Below, piece after piece: positions 1 through 8,659 of a stretch of 17,500 nucleotides of DNA (the stretch's first letter is position 1; each line of letters starts with the position of its first letter). The stretch spans positions 8,696-26,195 of the forward strand of contig JAHBMJ010000774.1 in NCBI GenBank assembly GCA_018398765.1. Direction: 5' to 3'. Made by a program: the position numbers and the translations under genes. The notes under the pieces were generated by a model. That model searched no databases. It worked only from the letters and a program-made list of their open reading frames with translations, and was not told the DNA's origin. This stretch comes from Chromera velia (taxonomy: Eukaryota; Sar; Chromeraceae).

Positions 1-17
1 GGGGGGGGGGGGGGGGG
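1..17. repeat. poly-G run at window edge
   Basis: The window opens with 17 consecutive G. The same neighbourhood has further homopolymers: 12 G at 366-377, 8 G at 417-424, 9 C at 499-507 and 9 G at 730-738. Such runs often mark contig ends or sequencing limits, so the exact length is unreliable. Confidence 0.8.
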
Positions 18-365
18 CGTCGTCACCTGGCGCCCTCTGCATGCATGGATGCACAGAATGTATATACTCATTCATGCATTGTTTATCTGCATTCTCGTTC
101 TTTTTCTTGCTCCATACGGACTAACTGATTGTATCTCACTCTGATACTTGGACTTCTGTCAATCTATGTAACACTCTGGTAGTGAGAAAGTGTGTGTGAA
201 AGATGAATAGACAAGCTGCTAGAAAACAAAGTAACGAGTAAACGGATAGGTAGTAACAGCATGCATTGCTTACTCTTACCTGGCTAGGGAGATGACCCCA
301 CCTCATGCTCAGGCGGGCTGGTTAGTGAAAGGGAGAGATAGTCTTAGATATAGGGGGATGATATC

Positions 366-440
366 GGGGGGGGGGGGCCCGGTCCACGCGGAGCGCGGTC
401 CGGGCTCGTAGCACAAGGGGGGGGCTGTGCCGCGCGGTAG
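366..440. repeat. GC-rich foldback-like element, copy A
   Basis: A 12-G run (366-377) leads into a hairpin with arms GCCCGG (377-382) and CCGGGC (400-405). TAGCACA and an 8-G run (417-424) follow, then GTGCCGCGCGG. The TAGCACA plus poly-G and the GTGC...CGCGCGG modules recur in the element at 681-794, the first in the opposite orientation. This suggests a dispersed repeat family. No ORF or known transposon end was recognised. Confidence 0.45.
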
Positions 441-680
441 ACCATTAAATAACATACTAGATAATATAACTTGGTCTCAATGTCATCTCCTTCCATTGCC
501 CCCCCCCTTTCTTCTTGCCAACGGGTCAACATCTAGGTCTACGTCAATATATGGATACTAAAAAAGATACTGAGAGAGGAATAGAGAGGAAAGTGAGGTA
601 GTTGAGTACTATTGAGTGCCTCTTCTACCAGTCAGGAGTTGAAAACCTAACGTATACCAGAGAAAATTTTGCTACCATGC

Positions 681-794
681 TGCACGGCCCGGTAGGGCCG
701 TACTGCGTGGCAGCCTTTTTTCGTGGTACGGGGGGGGGCCGTGCTGCCGCGCGGCGAAGCCGTGCGTTACGCCCCCCTCCCCCCCCTGTGCTAA
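681..794. repeat. GC-rich foldback-like element, copy B
   Basis: GCACGGCCC (682-690) is inverted as GGGCCGTGC (736-744), a perfect 9-bp arm. Nested within it is a small hairpin in which CGGCCC and GGGCCG flank GGTA. A 9-G run (730-738) and C-rich runs (772-786) follow. On the minus strand the right end reads TAGCACA then poly-G, matching copy A. It looks like a non-autonomous foldback or MITE-like repeat (inference). Confidence 0.45.
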
Positions 795-1399
795 AGGCAT
801 TTCACCCCCCTATTCTTAGATTGGTCTCGCACACCTAGGTGCGCATAGAATGGCCACAAATTAATGTCCAGGGTATGCGGTTCCTATAGAGCTGCAAAAA
901 AAAAGAAAATGAAAAAAAAGCATGAAAAATTTTATTTCCACCCCCCCCGCGGTCCCCAAAATCAAATTATTTGCCGATACAGAGACGTACGTACTGCGCA
1001 TGTCATTTTCCTTCGTCCGGAAACCAAGCTAGGGCACGGGCAGCTCATTCGCACAGAGTGCGTCAGATATGTACACCCCAGCAACGGCACTTCGCGCGGA
1101 AGGGTGCATGATGTAGAAGATAAGCCGAGTGGCTGGTCCCTGGCATTCATTCCGCGCCCGACTGCTTCCCTGTTTGTTCTTCCGTGAGATGGTTATGTCT
1201 GTCGGGGCGCTTCTGTGTGATCTCGTGCCGTCTCCATAGATCCGTCTCCTATATAGAAGCTCTCTCTCTTCACGATTATCGGAATCGTGACGCCGGGGTC
1301 TCCAAGTTCAGGCATACGAGGGGAGTCCAGCTCTCTGCGTCAATCACCGTTTTCTTTTTGCGAGGGATTTATTTCCTTCATCCCCAGCCCAACTTTCCC

Positions 1400-3777
1400 A
1401 TGTCAAAGGTTTGGGTGAGCCTCCGGGGACCTGGGGGGATTCGTGCGTGGCCTTTCCAGGAAGAGGTACAAACCGTTCCTCATGAGACTGTGTCTGATTT
1501 CTGCCACAGGTTGAAACTCGAGGAAGACCTTCGCGAGTTTCTTGCGCATTTTGAAGCAAAGGATCTGAGGATTGTGCCCCCAAAGGAGCAAGGTACCGAG
1601 AGAGTGGAAGAGCGGGGGGCACTTGTGTCCGACCTGTTCAGACTGGACGCTGACAACGAATTTGTCGTCTGGTGTGTGCTGCCGCATCATTGTTTGATTG
1701 TTTCATACACCAAAGAGCAGGCCCTCCGTGTCCTGGGGCCGAAGGCATGGGACGAAGAGCTGTTTGCGCGGCTTGATGAGAAGAGCGAAAGCTTCTTCCT
1801 CACCTGTTCGGTTGGGCAGTTCGAGGTGAAGGAGTTGCGCAAAATGTATCCGACGCGGCTGAGGCGCGGAGACTTTCAGTTAGTCGGGCAGCTGCAGAAA
1901 GCATACCGGCGTGCGGTGGGATTACCCGACGGGCAGAGAGAGTTGGACACTCAGTTGACTTTTGAGGATTTTCGGAAAAAGAGAGAGGCCGCGGTCAAAG
2001 AGGGAAAAGCCGCGCTGGAGCGATGGCAACAGGAGTGCCCCTCCAAGCCTGTACTTCTGTTGGACATGGACGGGGTGATCAACACCAACTGGCGGTGCAC
2101 AGATATGCCCACAGACGAGGATAAGGTGAGGAGGACTCTGGATGATCTTCAGATGGAACGCTCCCCCTCCACTCTCTCTGGTTTCAGACTCCCTGCATGC
2201 AGCGGAGGAATCTAACCGTGTTTCGACTGTGACTCGACGCAGTTTAAAATTTCAGTAGTTTGATTTCTGCATTTGATTGCAGGTGAGGAACCTGTGGCCG
2301 GACATGACTTTCCGGGATGTTCAAAACTATGCAGGTCCGAACGCGTCCCTGGCTGCCATCAAGTACTCTCCGTCTGTCATCAGAAAAATCAACAGATGGG
2401 TTCGCGACGATCTGTGCAACGTCATGTGGCTTACAGGGTGGGTCATCCTTTGTGAAGTTGTCATGCCATATCAGCATGGAGCGGTTTGTCCTTTCTTGTA
2501 ATCCCACCAGATCATTTCCGCATTTCGTGTCGTGAGCGCGAGTGACTCGGCCCATTACGAGTCGAAAAATATAGGAGGCGGCCGCTGTTCAGCCAAGCAG
2601 ATTTTTTCATGCTGTATGTTTTGATGTTAGTTACAGTGGGTATTTTGATGTTAGATGTGACTCCTGTTTATGAGATCATGCGGCCTCTGTTCAGGCCGCA
2701 GTTCGGCAACTTCGGCCCAGCAATCGAAACAATATGAAGAACATTTGGACGTACAGTCTTGCCAGTGTGGTGAAAGTGAAAGGTGACAAAAGCATCGGTG
2801 ACGACGCACTTTCAGATTGCCATCGGTTGTAGACCCCGTTTGCTTTTGATAGAACTCACCACATTTTGTGCACATACTCAAGGGGGTTTCGGGTGGTTTT
2901 CGCGCCCCTGTCGTGCTGTCATGCATGCAATATGACATGAACTCGCTCAACTCGCTGCACGTGAAGATTGGTAAACAGCCCGCCCTGTGTTTTTCTTTGC
3001 AGGTGGGGCATGTCGGCTAAGGCTTTTCTTGCGCCTCAGCTGGACCCGCCTCTTGAGGACTTTCACCTTGCGCCCTTCGGAAAAAGCCAGGTACACCTCT
3101 TTGCATGGGCAGCCGAGACTCCTTTGCTTTGGCTTGAGGACTATATCGGGGAGCACAAAGCCGCTCGCGAGTGGATGAACAAGCGGCCAAAATCTCTGAT
3201 CATTTCACCGATAGGATCTCGGGGTCTGACGCCGTCGCAAGTTGACAGGATCGAGGCTTTTCTCCGAGACCCTCAGCAGGCAGGGGGAGAGGTGATGGGG
3301 TCTTACGAGGACCTTTCGCTCAGTGAATACGAAGCAGAACGGCATCGATTGGCAAGAGAGGCTCAAGCAGGAGGTGGGCAACCTGGTTTTGCAGAGCAAG
3401 TGGAAAGCGAGGAAGAAGAAAGAAAGTTGCTTTTATTTGAGGTCAAATTTGTTGTCTGTTTTTTGAAGTGTAATGATGTGTTCATTTCGTGTATGAATCA
3501 AATGCGCAAGAATGAATCTAATTTGCTTTTTGCCGTTTTTGCAGATGGTCCGCTGACTGTCTCGGCAAGCAGTCACAGCAAGCGAGGGAGGGAGGCAGAA
3601 GAAGAAGACGAGGGATGTCCTGTGTCAGATCATGCCTCAGGCCAGGGGTCTGGTGGAGACGTTTCTGAAAGTGCATATGTGAAGAGGGGGAAGACGGCGG
3701 CTGAACATGAAGACACTGCAGACAGCTCGGAAGGCATAAAAAGTCTTCGCCCTTCTCCGCCGAATCAAAAACTATGA
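1400..3777 (+). CDS. HAD-superfamily phosphatase-like protein (Swiss Army Knife RNA-repair-type HAD domain), multi-exon
   Basis: Exons 1400-2125, 2283-2437 and 3003-3777 join in frame (phases 0 and 2, GT-AG introns) into about 551 residues if the 3' candidate intron is retained. The ATG at 1400 is the first in-frame ATG. Residues 1-120 may be a small ubiquitin-like or Crinkler-header-like fold (weak). A charged helix lies near 193-216. The HAD signature LLLDMDGVIN puts the nucleophile at D222 and the acid/base at D224. Motif II is MWLTGWG (T293), an acidic motif LLWLED has E339/D340, and the strand SLIISPIGSRGLT (GLT at 368-370) is typical of HAD domains fused to RNA-repair proteins. The tail (about 400-551) is acidic with KRGRE and KRGK basic patches. 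The substrate is unknown; hydrolysis of RNA-end or nucleotide phosphates is inferred from family only. The exon joins and HAD motifs are firm. The exact C-terminus is not. Confidence 0.75.
2126..2282 (+). other. Intron 1 of the HAD gene
   Basis: 157 nt, donor GTGAGG, acceptor TTGCAG, phase 0. The 9-mer AGGTGAGGA sits at both ends (2124-2132 and 2281-2289), so the exact cut is ambiguous by sequence. Splicing joins TDEDK to VRNLWPDMTF. Confidence 0.75.
2438..3002 (+). other. Intron 2 of the HAD gene
   Basis: 565 nt, donor GTGGGT, acceptor CTTTGCAG, phase 2. Joining restores the motif WLTGWGMSAKAFL across the boundary. Inside are two copies of TTTTGATGTTAG (2619-2630, 2643-2654), two copies of GCGGCC(G/T)CTGTTCAG (2578-2592, 2680-2694), and a 7-bp-stem hairpin at 2679-2700. 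No separate gene is apparent. Confidence 0.75.
3442..3544 (+). other. Candidate optional intron in the HAD gene tail
   Basis: T-rich stretch ending TTTTTGCAG at 3544, interrupting a purine-rich acidic coding region. Donor GTCAAA at 3442 gives a 103-nt intron and an immediate TGA at 3554-3556 (a protein of 443 residues). Donor GTAATG at 3470 gives a 75-nt intron and keeps the frame (526 residues). Retention also keeps the frame open to 3777 (551 residues). Confidence 0.45.
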
Positions 3778-3944
3778 TTTGAACTCTGGCAGAGTTCGGA
3801 GGAAAGGCCACTTCGCTTGAATCGCTTAGTTGTGGAAGAATGAAAAATTATCTTTGGTACCTATGACAAAGTAACTGGCTTCAATGGCTTGCATAGCCTT
3901 GTAGAAGTTAATATTAAACCACATTATTCCGGCTTCCTATCATA

Positions 3945-3965
3945 TTGATTGATTGATTGATTGAT
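3945..3965. repeat. (TTGA)n microsatellite
   Basis: Five tandem TTGA units plus T. It is flanked by ATATCATA-like half-sites on both sides, giving a local imperfect palindrome. Confidence 0.9.
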
Positions 3966-4125
3966 ATATCATATTATTATTCGATCTAGTCATTAATACA
4001 GACTCATTATTATCATCATTTGTTAGTTACCTAGTTAACTATAGTTGATCAGCTATATAGTTTCTAATAATTTAGTAATAAACTTTAATTAGTCTAGTAG
4101 CAATCAGTCTATAAAATCTTAAACA

Positions 4126-4161
4126 TTGATTGATTGATTGATTGATATGTTCCACCCTAGG
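4126..4161. repeat. (TTGA)n array followed by CCCTAGG
   Basis: The tetranucleotide array at 4126-4146 is followed after a short spacer by CCCTAGG (4155-4161). The same arrangement recurs at 4633-4670, so this may be an end of a dispersed element. Confidence 0.6.
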
Positions 4162-4591
4162 GCCTTCCCGCTATGTCTATCTATCGCCAGAGCTAGCAGG
4201 GCGGGGCGTTCCCTAGCCTAAGCTGAGGTATCAGACCCCACCCTTGGAGCCCACCAAAGTCTGTTGCCCTGGCCGCTGCTGCATGATTGTTCATTGTTCG
4301 AGCCACGGCTCTGGATCCATGTTGGCTTTCCGGCCTGAAAATCAATCTGCAACGGCATGCGATTTGGGCTTCCTCGCTCTTCTTGTTCGCTTTATCAAAA
4401 TCGTATTGACCTTCGATAAAACATTATAATTAATTGTTCAGCTAGTTGTTCAGACCTAGGTTTAGACTCGGAAACTTAACAAAAAGCACCCTAGAAAGCA
4501 CCCAGAAGACTCAAACCATCATTCGGTTATCATAATAGAAACAATTTATGGAATGTGTAAAATATGATACATATATACTTATCACAGCCTC

Positions 4592-4615
4592 ATATATATA
4601 TATATATATATATAT
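4592..4615. repeat. (AT)n microsatellite
   Basis: Uninterrupted AT dinucleotide run, about 12 units. Confidence 0.9.
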
Positions 4616-4632
4616 GTCGCTCATGATTCAAT

Positions 4633-4670
4633 TTGATTGACTGATTGATTGATTGATGCCAAACCCTAGG
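4633..4670. repeat. (TTGA/GATT)n array followed by CCCTAGG
   Basis: An imperfect tetranucleotide array at 4633-4657 is followed by CCCTAGG at 4664-4670. It has the same order as the module at 4126-4161. Confidence 0.6.
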
Positions 4671-5315
4671 TGGAGTTAGAACTCCCGGGCAGCGCATACA
4701 TGCATGGGTCTGTTTAATTATGCCAGCTGCAACCTAAGTGGACGACAGTTATTTGAACTTAATCTAATCAATCATTTAGTACAATATGACGAGAAATCAT
4801 AAAGAGGAGAGAGGGTTGAGAGTGCAAGAGCGATGTGATGAACTTGCGAACCTCCAGATCAAAAAAGGAGGCGGATGCAAAGGGTGAGTCACAACAAGTG
4901 AAGCGGTCTGATTAAATTAATGCCAACCACTGTAAAAAGCCTTGTTCAGCAGTCCATCGGGGGCAGACAGAGAGCCGATGAATAAAATGATCTACATACT
5001 GGTAGCAGGCTTCATAGGCGCACAACTTTCTATCAGAGCAACCAACAGGCAGTCCACCTTGCCCGCCCATTGGGTTGTATGTCAGCATACGTAAAAAAGA
5101 AAAGATCGAGCCATCCATAACCGACAAGGCAGAATGGGGAAGGGCAGAGACGGAAGGAACACTGGAGGACGACTTGCTGCACAGGAGAAAGACAAACATA
5201 CGGTGGGAAGACAGGAACTTCGTCGGGAAGTCGCATTGCAGAACTTACATAAACTTATATGTCGCTTATATGGTATAGAACACTATTTACAGTTATTAAA
5301 TATTGTAGTAGACCT

Positions 5316-5497
5316 GATATCTGATATTTTAAAACATCGTTTACATTAAATATTGTGATATTACTGATATGCAATATAAATGGAATTTAATATCGCGATA
5401 TTGGCAATGTGTGGCGATATTTAGCAATATCGCATATTGGTATAAATATCGGGGCGATATTTGTACGATATTAGCGATATCAGGGCATCGCGATATC
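5316..5497. repeat. Field of dispersed GATAT/ATATC motifs
   Basis: About ten GATAT words plus several ATATC words lie within 180 bp, many as GCGATATT or AATATCG. It includes the 14-bp perfect palindrome AATATCGCGATATT (5389-5402) and two GCGATATC sites near the right end. Spacing is irregular, so it is not a simple tandem microsatellite. Confidence 0.75.
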
Positions 5498-5670
5498 ACT
5501 CTGACCCATAGATGACTTACGTATCACTCTAGGTATCACTACAATTACTTACTCAATTTCGGTTTAGCCTATAGAGCCTTCAAAACTGAAGACAATTCTT
5601 AGACGAATAACTAGACGAATGGTGATCTCTAGAGTGACCTATGTATAGAGTTATAAACAAAATAAGGCTG

Positions 5671-5770
5671 AAAAAAGGTGCATAAGGTGCCGGTGCTGGT
5701 GCAAAAACAAGTTTGCACCTTAAATCAGGTGCAGCTTCTGGGTTTGCACCTTTTCTGAGGTGCACCTTTT
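5671..5770. repeat. GGTGC/GCACC interspersed cluster
   Basis: Six GGTGC and three GCACC words in 100 bp, bounded by AAAAAAGGTGC on the left and GCACCTTTT on the right, so the block can fold back on itself. A second GGTGC cluster occurs at 6798-6835. Confidence 0.65.
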
Positions 5771-6333
5771 CCAAGCCCTAAGATAAAAAGAGCAAGCCGC
5801 CGCCATTTAGGCTGCTTAGCCTGCTTTCGTATCACTCGTGGCCTAGCTCGCGGCATGAACATGAACCACCACAAGTCTCCGGCGCTCCGCAGCCTAAGCT
5901 TCACTGAAGAATACCTTTTTCTACCTTTTTTCGTTTTTGAATGTTTTAACACAAGGGTAGTAGGCGGGTACCATAAAATTTAACATGATTTAAAACATAG
6001 CATGTTGCATGCGATCAAACGTGAAAACAAGCTATCATCGAGCTATCTAGGCGATGCACAGTGGTTAAAAAAAAAAAATCTGAAAACGTCTACTCTTTTT
6101 TTTTTATTTATTTAAAATTTTATTGTATATATAAAAAAAAATAAAGGTTAAATGACTAGCTTCAACCAGAGTTTGAATCATATCTAGGATCCCAGTTTCA
6201 CTTTTAGCTTGGTAGACGTTTAAAAAGATTGACCAAAACTAGCTTTGACTAGAGCTTTGAAATGTATATCGTCCTAAATATCGTCAAAGAGCCAGTCAAA
6301 GAACTTCTCCTCTGCTCTTCTATCTGCATCCAG

Positions 6334-6604
6334 GAAAGAACTGTATAAAGATGTTGAAGACGAGGGGGAGAAGGAGGATGAGCAAGGTGATGATGCAGAT
6401 GCAGCGGCCAGCCGTGAAAATATGTTCAACCAAGAGCACGAGTCGATACCGCGTGGGGATGATACTAAAGTGGCTGCAGAATTTACGAGAAAGAAAGGGC
6501 GGATGGAAGTCAATGTGAATGGAAAACAAGAAGACATGGTTAGTTTTTTTAACAGACACAGCAAAGAAAAGAGAGAAAAGTCTCGTGACAGTGCAGTTGA
6601 ATAA
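6334..6604 (+). pseudogene. Possible orphan terminal exon or gene fragment, highly charged
   Basis: A pyrimidine-rich tract ending in CATCCAG precedes 6334. A frame then runs to a TAA at 6602-6604, encoding about 90 residues. It starts KELYKDVEDEGEKED, is acidic in the first third and Lys/Arg-rich at the end (HSKEKREKSR). No upstream exon or start was found in the 2.5 kb before it, and I recognise no family. It could be the last exon of a degraded gene, a retained coding fragment, or chance. It is listed as a fragment because no complete gene model is possible. Confidence 0.25.
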
Positions 6605-7003
6605 GGGAAAAAAGATCGGTTAGTCCATGTTCAACAAAGTCGATGATGGATTAGAAACACTAGTAGAGACACTAGTAGAGACAAACGTACAATAACAACT
6701 AGGACTAGAACTAGGATTGAAACTAGGGTTAAAAGATGTTTAAAACTTTGAGTTAAGTAATAAGTTCGCGAGGAAGTTAATTTAAAAGTACTTCTAAAAG
6801 GTGCTCCTCTAGGTGCTCCTAGAGGTGCTCTAGGAAATCCTTCGTAGAAAAAAAGAAGAAAAAAAGCGAGCTATAGCGTTCAAAAGTCGGGGGGCGACGT
6901 TACTATACTATTACTATACTATAGTAGCTTTTGCACAAAGTTTTTGGCTAAACTTGCCAGTAGATCCCGGAACCATATCCAAACAGACAGCTCGTCTATG
7001 GAA
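6605..7003. other. Intergenic region downstream of DRG1
   Basis: It contains a 12-bp tandem duplication of ACTAGTAGAGAC (6659-6682) and three loose AACTAGG repeats (6698-6730). A GGTGC cluster includes the hairpin CCTCTAGG/CCTAGAGG. The 3' UTR of the minus-strand DRG1 gene must fall in its right part. No gene is seen. Confidence 0.55.
6798..6835. repeat. GGTGC cluster with perfect hairpin
   Basis: Three GGTGCTC words. CCTCTAGG (6806-6813) pairs with CCTAGAGG (6818-6825) around a 4-nt loop. It shares the GGTGC word with the cluster at 5671-5770. Confidence 0.6.
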
Positions 7004-7177
7004 TTACTTCTTGATCAGTTGGACAACATCCTCGTCGCAGAGCTGGTGGTCTTTCCCCGTCTGCACATCACACACAGGTTCTCACTCAATCACTTTCACA
7101 AACAACACACAGAGACACAGACACACACAAGCATGCACCCACACGGACGCGCGCAGACGCACAGTAAATGAAGAGAG

Positions 7178-7212
<35 letters not shown>

Positions 7213-8332
7213 AAGACAGGAAAAGGGGAAGGGAGGGACTGCGGGGGGGAGAGAAAGCAGCACGCAAAGGTGAGAAAACTTGTTTTTTGGAATCAATGCA
7301 CATTGTGTCAGGCCTGGGAAATGCAAACACACACAACGTTTCACAAAAAAAAGAAAAAATTGCATCTCATAATCCAAAAGAAAAGCGATCGTCTCTGGGA
7401 ATGGCTTCTAAAGGAAAAGCAACCGTCAACATTCGTATTTTTGGAAGCCCAGCCATCCACAACTCAAACACTCTTGTGCCAGACGTCAGACGCTGCCGTG
7501 AGCATCAGTGCCGCACCAACCAACCGACCGACCCACCGACCTTTTGCGGGTAGTGCTTCACCGACTTCCCCCACACGAGTGCGTGCTTGAAGTTGGCAAG
7601 GAGCCCTCTGTGGAGTCTGTTGCAGAAGTCTTCGATCTTGCACTTGTCCGCAGGAAGAATGACGGGCTCGTTGTAGTCAGGAATCTGACCCTGCACTCTC
7701 ACACCACACACACACACACACACACACACACGAACACACACACAGAGTTGCTACTTCCGTGTGTGACTTGAGTGTTGTCTCGAATTTGTCCCCATATCCG
7801 GGTAACCTCTTACTTCCCCTTTCCAGCTCCCTCACACAGAAACACACAGTCACATTTACCCCACACAAATGTCAGTCACGAGGGCATGCAACAAGTAAGA
7901 AAAAGAGACACACACAGGACTGAGGAGAGAATCGATTCAGAAGACGAAACAAAAGTAAAAGAAAGAAGTTCCTGTTAGGATGGAGTGCATCTTTTGGCAT
8001 TCCGCTTTTAGCTGCTTTTAAGTTGCTTTCTTTGTTCTCCCCTTCATGCGCACCCGACCTTCTATGTATCCCCAGCTTCTCTACTTGCTTTTCCACTTCT
8101 ATAGACGAACCAACAAGCCAAGGAAGCTCATCATACAGCCCAACAAACTAACCAACCAACCAACCAAGCAAGCAATGAGACAAGAAGGAAACCGACCGAC
8201 CTTCGGCTTTGTGTATACTCTGATGAGGTCCATGTACTCCCACATCTTCTCGATCAAACCGTCGAGGTTCCACTCGTGGTGGGCAGACACGGGGACGTAG
8301 TGGGGCACGTTGCTGATGATGTCCAGCTCTGC

Positions 8333-8363
<31 letters not shown>

Positions 8364-8541
8364 GAGAAAGGCAGTCAGTCGTTTATTCAATGATTCATTC
8401 GTTCGTTCCCGGATTTCATTTATGCGTGCATGATTTCATTGAGTACTGTGCATGAGTACTGTGCCAACCGCGCCATTCCGCTCACATTCGAAGAGACGCA
8501 TGAGCCGAAACACCGACACACACGTACATCTGAACACACAT

Positions 8542-8596
<55 letters not shown>

Positions 8597-8614
8597 CAGA
8601 GAGACAGACAGAGA

Positions 8615-8659
<45 letters not shown>

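Larger units (their letters stand above)
18..1399. other. Upstream region without a recognisable gene
   Basis: I see no supportable coding exon here. Open frames are short, some lack an ATG, and they run through G/C homopolymers and low-complexity A-rich DNA near 895-930. The content is two GC-rich foldback-like elements (listed separately) in otherwise ordinary AT-leaning sequence. The 5' flank and promoter of the gene starting at 1400 must lie in the last few hundred bases. A frame upstream of that ATG is open back to about 1184 but contains no in-frame ATG, so an upstream exon or 5' UTR is possible. Confidence 0.6.
3778..6333. other. AT-rich intergenic region with simple repeats
   Basis: There is no convincing gene in about 2.5 kb. 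Short open frames near 4912-5350 and 5725-5952 show no recognisable domain and overlap repeats. Contents include TTGA/GATT arrays, an AT dinucleotide run, a field of GATAT motifs, GGTGC clusters, and poly-A/T stretches near 6068-6140. A degenerate direct repeat beginning ACTAGCTT lies at 6155-6181 and 6238-6264. Confidence 0.6.

Noticed and set aside
1184-1399. Upstream extension of the HAD protein
   Set aside because: The frame is open but the only start is a GTG. The first ATG is at 1400, and the extension resembles no domain.
4186-4250. tRNA- or SINE-like segment near the CCCTAGG module
   Set aside because: A weak B-box-like word was seen but I could not build a cloverleaf or find a matching A box.
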